This document shows positions 6,427 to 8,979 of a stretch of DNA of 8,979 nucleotides, piece by piece. The notes beneath the pieces are model-generated. The model was not told where the DNA came from. It saw only the letters and a list, made by a program, of their open reading frames with translations, and did no database searches. Each line of letters begins with the position of its first letter. Positions within the stretch are counted from its first letter, which is position 1. Both the position numbers and the translations under genes were made by a program. This stretch comes from Hyphomicrobiales bacterium (GTDB lineage Bacteria > Pseudomonadota > Alphaproteobacteria > Rhizobiales > Beijerinckiaceae), in assembly GCA_003567055.1 (NCBI GenBank), contig PXAW01000227.1, positions 1 to 8,979 on the forward strand, in the 5' to 3' direction.

Positions 6427-7265
6427 GCGCGCGCCGGCTTCGCATGATCGCTCTCGAGGCGCTGCGCATCCTGCTGCTCGGGGCCGGCGCGGTGGTGATG
6501 CTGGCGCCCTTCGTCTGGATGGTGGCGACCTCGCTCAAATCGCCCTCGGAAATCTTCGCCGCCGGGTTCAGCCTGTGGCCGGAGGATTTCAACGCCTATG
6601 CGAATTACGCCCGCGCCTTCACCGAGGTGCCGATGCTGCGCTTCCTGCTCAACGGCGTGATCGTCTGCACGGGCATTCTGTTCTTCCAGATCGTGACGGC
6701 GGTGCCCTGCGCCTATGCCCTGGCGAAGCTCGGCTTTCGTGGTGGCACGATCGTCTTCGGCATGGTCCTCGTCGGGCTGATGATCCCCTCGCATGTCCCG
6801 GCGATTCCGCTCTATCTGGCATTCGCCAATCTGGGGCTGCTCAACACTTACTGGGCCCTGATCATCCCCTCTGCCGTTTCGGTCTTCGCGATCTTCCTCT
6901 TCCGACAGTTCTTCCGCAGCGTGCCGGATGATCTGATCAATGCCGCGCGGGTCGACGGATTGTCGGAATTCTCGATCGTCTGGCGCATCGTGGTGCCTAC
7001 CGCCTGGCCGGCGATCACCGCCTTCTCGATCTTCTCCGTCGTCGCCAACTGGAACGACCTGTTCTGGCCGCTGATCGTGCTGACCGATACGGCGCTGGCG
7101 ACGCCGCCTCTGGGCATTCTCTTCTTCCGCGACCAGGAGGCCGGCTCCGATTACGGCGCTCTCATGGCCGGAACCACCATCATCACGGCTCCCCTCGTGA
7201 TCGTCTTCCTGCTCGCGCAGAGGCGTTTCATCGAGGGAATCACCCTGAGCGGCGTCAAGGGCTGA
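6423..7265 (+). CDS. Carbohydrate ABC transporter permease, second subunit (MalG/UgpE-type)
   Basis: The 280-residue inner-membrane protein is the second channel half. Its ATG overlaps the preceding stop codon as ATGA (6423-6426), so translation is probably coupled. Six hydrophobic helices are visible near 13-36, 76-100, 108-130, 142-162, 195-218 and 248-266. The N-terminal pattern PFVWMVATSLKSPSEIF (29-45) is typical of MalG-like permeases, as is the ending RRFIEGITLSGVKG. The EAA loop reads NAARVDGLSEFSIVW (173-187), with Asn in place of the first Glu, a frequent variation in this subunit class. It precedes the binding-protein gene by 48 nt. Confidence 0.93.
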   Translation: MSARRLRMIALEALRILLLGAGAVVMLAPFVWMVATSLKSPSEIFAAGFSLWPEDFNAYANYARAFTEVPMLRFLLNGVIVCTGILFFQIVTAVPCAYALAKLGFRGGTIVFGMVLVGLMIPSHVPAIPLYLAFANLGLLNTYWALIIPSAVSVFAIFLFRQFFRSVPDDLINAARVDGLSEFSIVWRIVVPTAWPAITAFSIFSVVANWNDLFWPLIVLTDTALATPPLGILFFRDQEAGSDYGALMAGTTIITAPLVIVFLLAQRRFIEGITLSGVKG

Positions 7266-7300
7266 CCGCCAGGGCACCTCGTCGAAAGACAAGCCCGACC

Positions 7301-7306
7301 AGGAGG
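7301..7306 (+). promoter_or_regulatory. Strong ribosome binding site of the solute-binding protein gene
   Basis: AGGAGG, a perfect Shine-Dalgarno core, lies 7 nt before the ATG at 7314. It is much stronger than the site before the ATPase gene, which fits the usual need for more binding protein than transporter. Confidence 0.8.
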
Positions 7307-7313
7307 TTCACCA

Positions 7314-8582
7314 ATGAAACGGTTTTCGACAAGCGTCGCCGCCGCCGCGCTGATCGCGGGCGCCTTTGCGCTCCCCGCCCAGGCGCAAGAGACCGAAATC
7401 GTCGTCCACTATGCGATGCCCGGCGTGTTCGGCGGCATCCAGGAGGAAATCGCCGCGCGCTTCATGGAAGAGAATCCGGATGTGCGCGTCATCTTCCGCT
7501 CACCCTCCGACAGCTACGAGGACGGCGTACAGCGCGTTCTGCGCGAATCCATGAGCGGCGATACGCCCGATATCGTCTATGTCGGCCTCAACCGCATCCG
7601 CATTCTGGCCGAGCGCGAACTGGCCCAGCCGCTCGCGCCCTTCATCGATGATCCGGAAGCCTTTGCCGAGGCGGGCTTCACCGACAGCCTGCTCGGCCTT
7701 GGCCAGGTCCGGGGCACGCAATATGGCCTCGCCTTCGCGGCCTCCACGCCCGTGGTCTATTACAACGCCGATCTCGTCGCGCAGGCCGGCGGCGACCCGG
7801 ACGCCTTCCCCGACAACTGGGACGACCTGATTGCGCTCGGTGCGCAGATCGACGCGCTCGGCGATGAAATCGACGGGATCTACTATCATTTCTGGGGCAG
7901 TGACTGGATGTGGCAGGCAGCCGTCGGCTCCTTCGGCGGTGAACTGATGGACGAGGCCGAGGAAGTTGTTCTGTTCGACGACGAGCGCGGCCACCGGGCG
8001 GCTGCCCTGCTGGCGCGGTTCCGCGATGAGGCCGGCATGCCTGCCTACGATCGCAGCGCCGCGCAGCAATCCTTCCAGGCCGGGCGGCTGGGCATCAAGC
8101 TCGATTCCTCCGCCTTCCTTGCCCGCATGGAAGACGGCGTCGGCGATCGTTTCGATCTGCGCGTCGCATCCTTCCCCGTCGCGGATCGCGAAAACGGCTG
8201 GCTCCCCACCGGTGGCGCCGGCATCGTCATGATCACCGATGATGAAGCCAAGCAGGAAGCGGCCTGGCGCTACATGACCTTTGCCGCCGGCCCAGAGGGC
8301 GCGGCGATCGTCGTGCGCAATTCCGGTTACGCGCCCACGAACCAGCGCGCCGCCGATGATCCGCAATTCCTCGGCGATTTCTATGCGGAAAACCCCAACC
8401 ACCAGGCGACGCGCGACCAGGTCGCCTTCCTCGGTCCCTGGTTCGCCTATCCCGGGGAACGTGGCGTGCGCGTGACCGATACGATCATGAGCACCCTGCG
8501 CGATGTGCTCGACACCGATGCCGATCCGGCTCAGACGCTGGACGCATTGGCCGATACCGTGCGCGCCGAACTGGCACGCTGA
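7314..8582 (+). CDS. Carbohydrate ABC transporter solute-binding protein (family 1, UgpB-like), periplasmic
   Basis: The 422-residue protein captures the transported solute and delivers it to the permeases. A Sec signal peptide is plain: MKR, a hydrophobic core (about 7-20), then the cleavage pattern AQA before Gln25, giving a soluble periplasmic protein and not a lipoprotein (no lipobox Cys). The mature part has the family-1 extracellular binding protein layout: YAMPGVFGGIQEEIAARFMEE opens lobe 1 (the usual pattern of a first helix contacting target), then MSGDTPDIVYVG, YGLAFAASTPVVYYNADL, the Trp-rich FWGSDWMWQA near 193-202 that probably lines the pocket, and GGAGIVMITDD. The closing region FAYPGERGVRVTDTI resembles UgpB-like proteins. 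The gene is last in the operon, after ATPase and permeases, which is less common than binding protein first. Similarity to UgpB points to a sugar, polyol or glycerol-phosphate-like ligand but does not identify it. Confidence 0.93.
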   Translation: MKRFSTSVAAAALIAGAFALPAQAQETEIVVHYAMPGVFGGIQEEIAARFMEENPDVRVIFRSPSDSYEDGVQRVLRESMSGDTPDIVYVGLNRIRILAERELAQPLAPFIDDPEAFAEAGFTDSLLGLGQVRGTQYGLAFAASTPVVYYNADLVAQAGGDPDAFPDNWDDLIALGAQIDALGDEIDGIYYHFWGSDWMWQAAVGSFGGELMDEAEEVVLFDDERGHRAAALLARFRDEAGMPAYDRSAAQQSFQAGRLGIKLDSSAFLARMEDGVGDRFDLRVASFPVADRENGWLPTGGAGIVMITDDEAKQEAAWRYMTFAAGPEGAAIVVRNSGYAPTNQRAADDPQFLGDFYAENPNHQATRDQVAFLGPWFAYPGERGVRVTDTIMSTLRDVLDTDADPAQTLDALADTVRAELAR

Positions 8583-8598
8583 CGATCATGGTAGCCTT

Positions 8599-8655
8599 CC
8601 GGCGCAGGCATCAGGCGGCTCGCCCTGTCTGCGCCGGGTTATTTGATTTTTCGAA
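8599..8655 (+). terminator. Likely rho-independent terminator of the ABC operon
   Basis: CCGGCGCAG (8599-8607) pairs perfectly with CTGCGCCGG (8629-8637), with a small inner hairpin GGCG/CGCC (8614-8617, 8621-8624). A T-rich tail (8639-8655, ending in five T) follows. It begins 16 nt after the stop codon of the binding-protein gene. Confidence 0.7.
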
Positions 8656-8797
8656 GCCCAAACCTTGCAATATTCAATAATATCTCAGAATAAAGCCGCT
8701 TTTCAAGCTGCGTAAATTCGTGCAATTTTATTCGCTTAACCAATAAATACGAATTTTTTTGAGTAATTTTTCTATATATATAAAAATTATTGTTATA
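8639..8797. other. AT-rich non-coding stretch with inverted repeats
   Basis: About 160 bp are strongly AT-rich in an otherwise GC-rich window. No open frame or RNA gene is seen. Structures include TAATTTTT (8764-8771) paired with AAAAATTA (8782-8789) around a TATATATAT core, and ATATT/AATAT near 8674-8687. It separates the operon terminator from the IS630-type element and offers many TA targets. It could contain promoters, but in such AT-rich sequence the matches mean little. Confidence 0.6.
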
Positions 8798-8979
8798 CTC
8801 CGAGTCGTCGGGAAGCCGAATTTGGGGTTGACGCGCAGCTGCGAAGCGATTCAGCTGGTTTTATGATCCGCCGTGGCTTCCTTTCCCTGTCAGAACGCCG
8901 TGAACTTGAGGCCTGCGTCCGCAGCCAACGCGAGGACCATGGCATTGCTCGGCGGGCGAATGCGATCCTGCTGCTGGAT
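8796..8979 (+). mobile_element. IS630-family insertion sequence, left part only
   Basis: Base composition changes sharply at TA (8796-8797): AT-rich sequence to the left, GC-rich sequence to the right leading into an IS630-type transposase start at 8863. IS630 elements insert at and duplicate TA, so the left end is placed just after 8797 (CTCCGAGTCG). The exact boundary is inferred, because the other end and its inverted repeat lie outside the window. Confidence 0.45.
8863..8979 (+). CDS. IS630-family transposase, N-terminal fragment (runs off the window)
   Basis: The first 39 codons of a transposase are visible, from the ATG at 8863 to the window edge. The sequence LSLSERRELEACVRSQ, then HGIARRANAILLLD, matches the N-terminal helix-turn-helix start of IS630-type DDE transposases, which commonly open with LSxxERxxLE and RRAxAILLLxxG. 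This part binds the element ends; the catalytic DDE domain would lie beyond the window. No strong ribosome binding site is visible (CAGCTGGTTTT precedes the ATG), which is not unusual for transposases. Whether the gene is intact cannot be judged. Confidence 0.75.
   Translation, partial: MIRRGFLSLSERRELEACVRSQREDHGIARRANAILLLD

Noticed and set aside
6417..7292. Minus-strand open frame of 291 codons opposite the second permease gene
   Set aside because: Same antisense artefact; the plus-strand frame has an EAA loop and six membrane helices.
7500..8402. Minus-strand open frame of 300 codons opposite the binding-protein gene
   Set aside because: The translation looks superficially protein-like, but the plus-strand frame has a signal peptide, strong ribosome binding site and a recognised family.
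1..8979. CRISPR array, tRNA or rRNA genes, toxin-antitoxin or defence genes
   Set aside because: No regularly spaced repeats, no cloverleaf-like segments and no recognisable defence or toxin domains were seen on either strand.

Overview
The window looks like chromosomal DNA of an alphaproteobacterium. GC content is high across almost all coding sequence, spacing is compact with 4-8 nt gene overlaps, and there is a full carbohydrate-type (CUT1) ABC operon beside a DeoR-family regulator. Genus cannot be read from this sequence alone; Rhizobiales or Rhodobacterales-like is an inference. There are no rRNA or tRNA genes and no CRISPR array.

Layout. (1) Positions 1-1159 hold an AI-2E/PerM family membrane transporter gene split by a 103-bp two-hairpin palindromic element (225-329). 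The element is flanked by TA dinucleotides, and removing it with one TA restores one continuous reading frame. (2) 1280-2437 is an uncharacterised membrane protein with two N-terminal transmembrane helices and a soluble C-terminal part. (3) 2569-3369, minus strand, is a DeoR/GlpR-type transcriptional regulator. (4) Divergent from it, 3522-4181 encodes a SLOG/LOG-like (TIGR00725-type) Rossmann protein. (5) 4275-8582 is an ABC importer operon on the plus strand: UgpC/MalK-type ATPase, two permeases with translational-coupling overlaps, and last a secreted solute-binding protein, closed by a likely intrinsic terminator. (6) 8640-8797 is a strikingly AT-rich stretch ending where an IS630-family insertion sequence seems to begin; only the first 39 codons of its transposase lie in the window.

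How the parts may work together. The binding protein captures a carbohydrate or polyol-like solute in the periplasm, the two permeases form the channel and the ATPase powers it. The DeoR-family protein is the obvious candidate local regulator, answering to a phosphorylated sugar intermediate. A 12-bp inverted repeat with a nested 14-bp palindrome covers the ribosome binding site and start codon of the ATPase gene and is the best candidate control site. No catabolic enzyme is present, so the substrate cannot be named.

The most notable points are the TA-flanked element disrupting the transporter gene (and perhaps giving the downstream piece a new start codon), the LSGVQ instead of LSGGQ signature in the ABC ATPase, the inverted repeat over the ATPase start, and the SLOG-type protein sitting between regulator and transporter.
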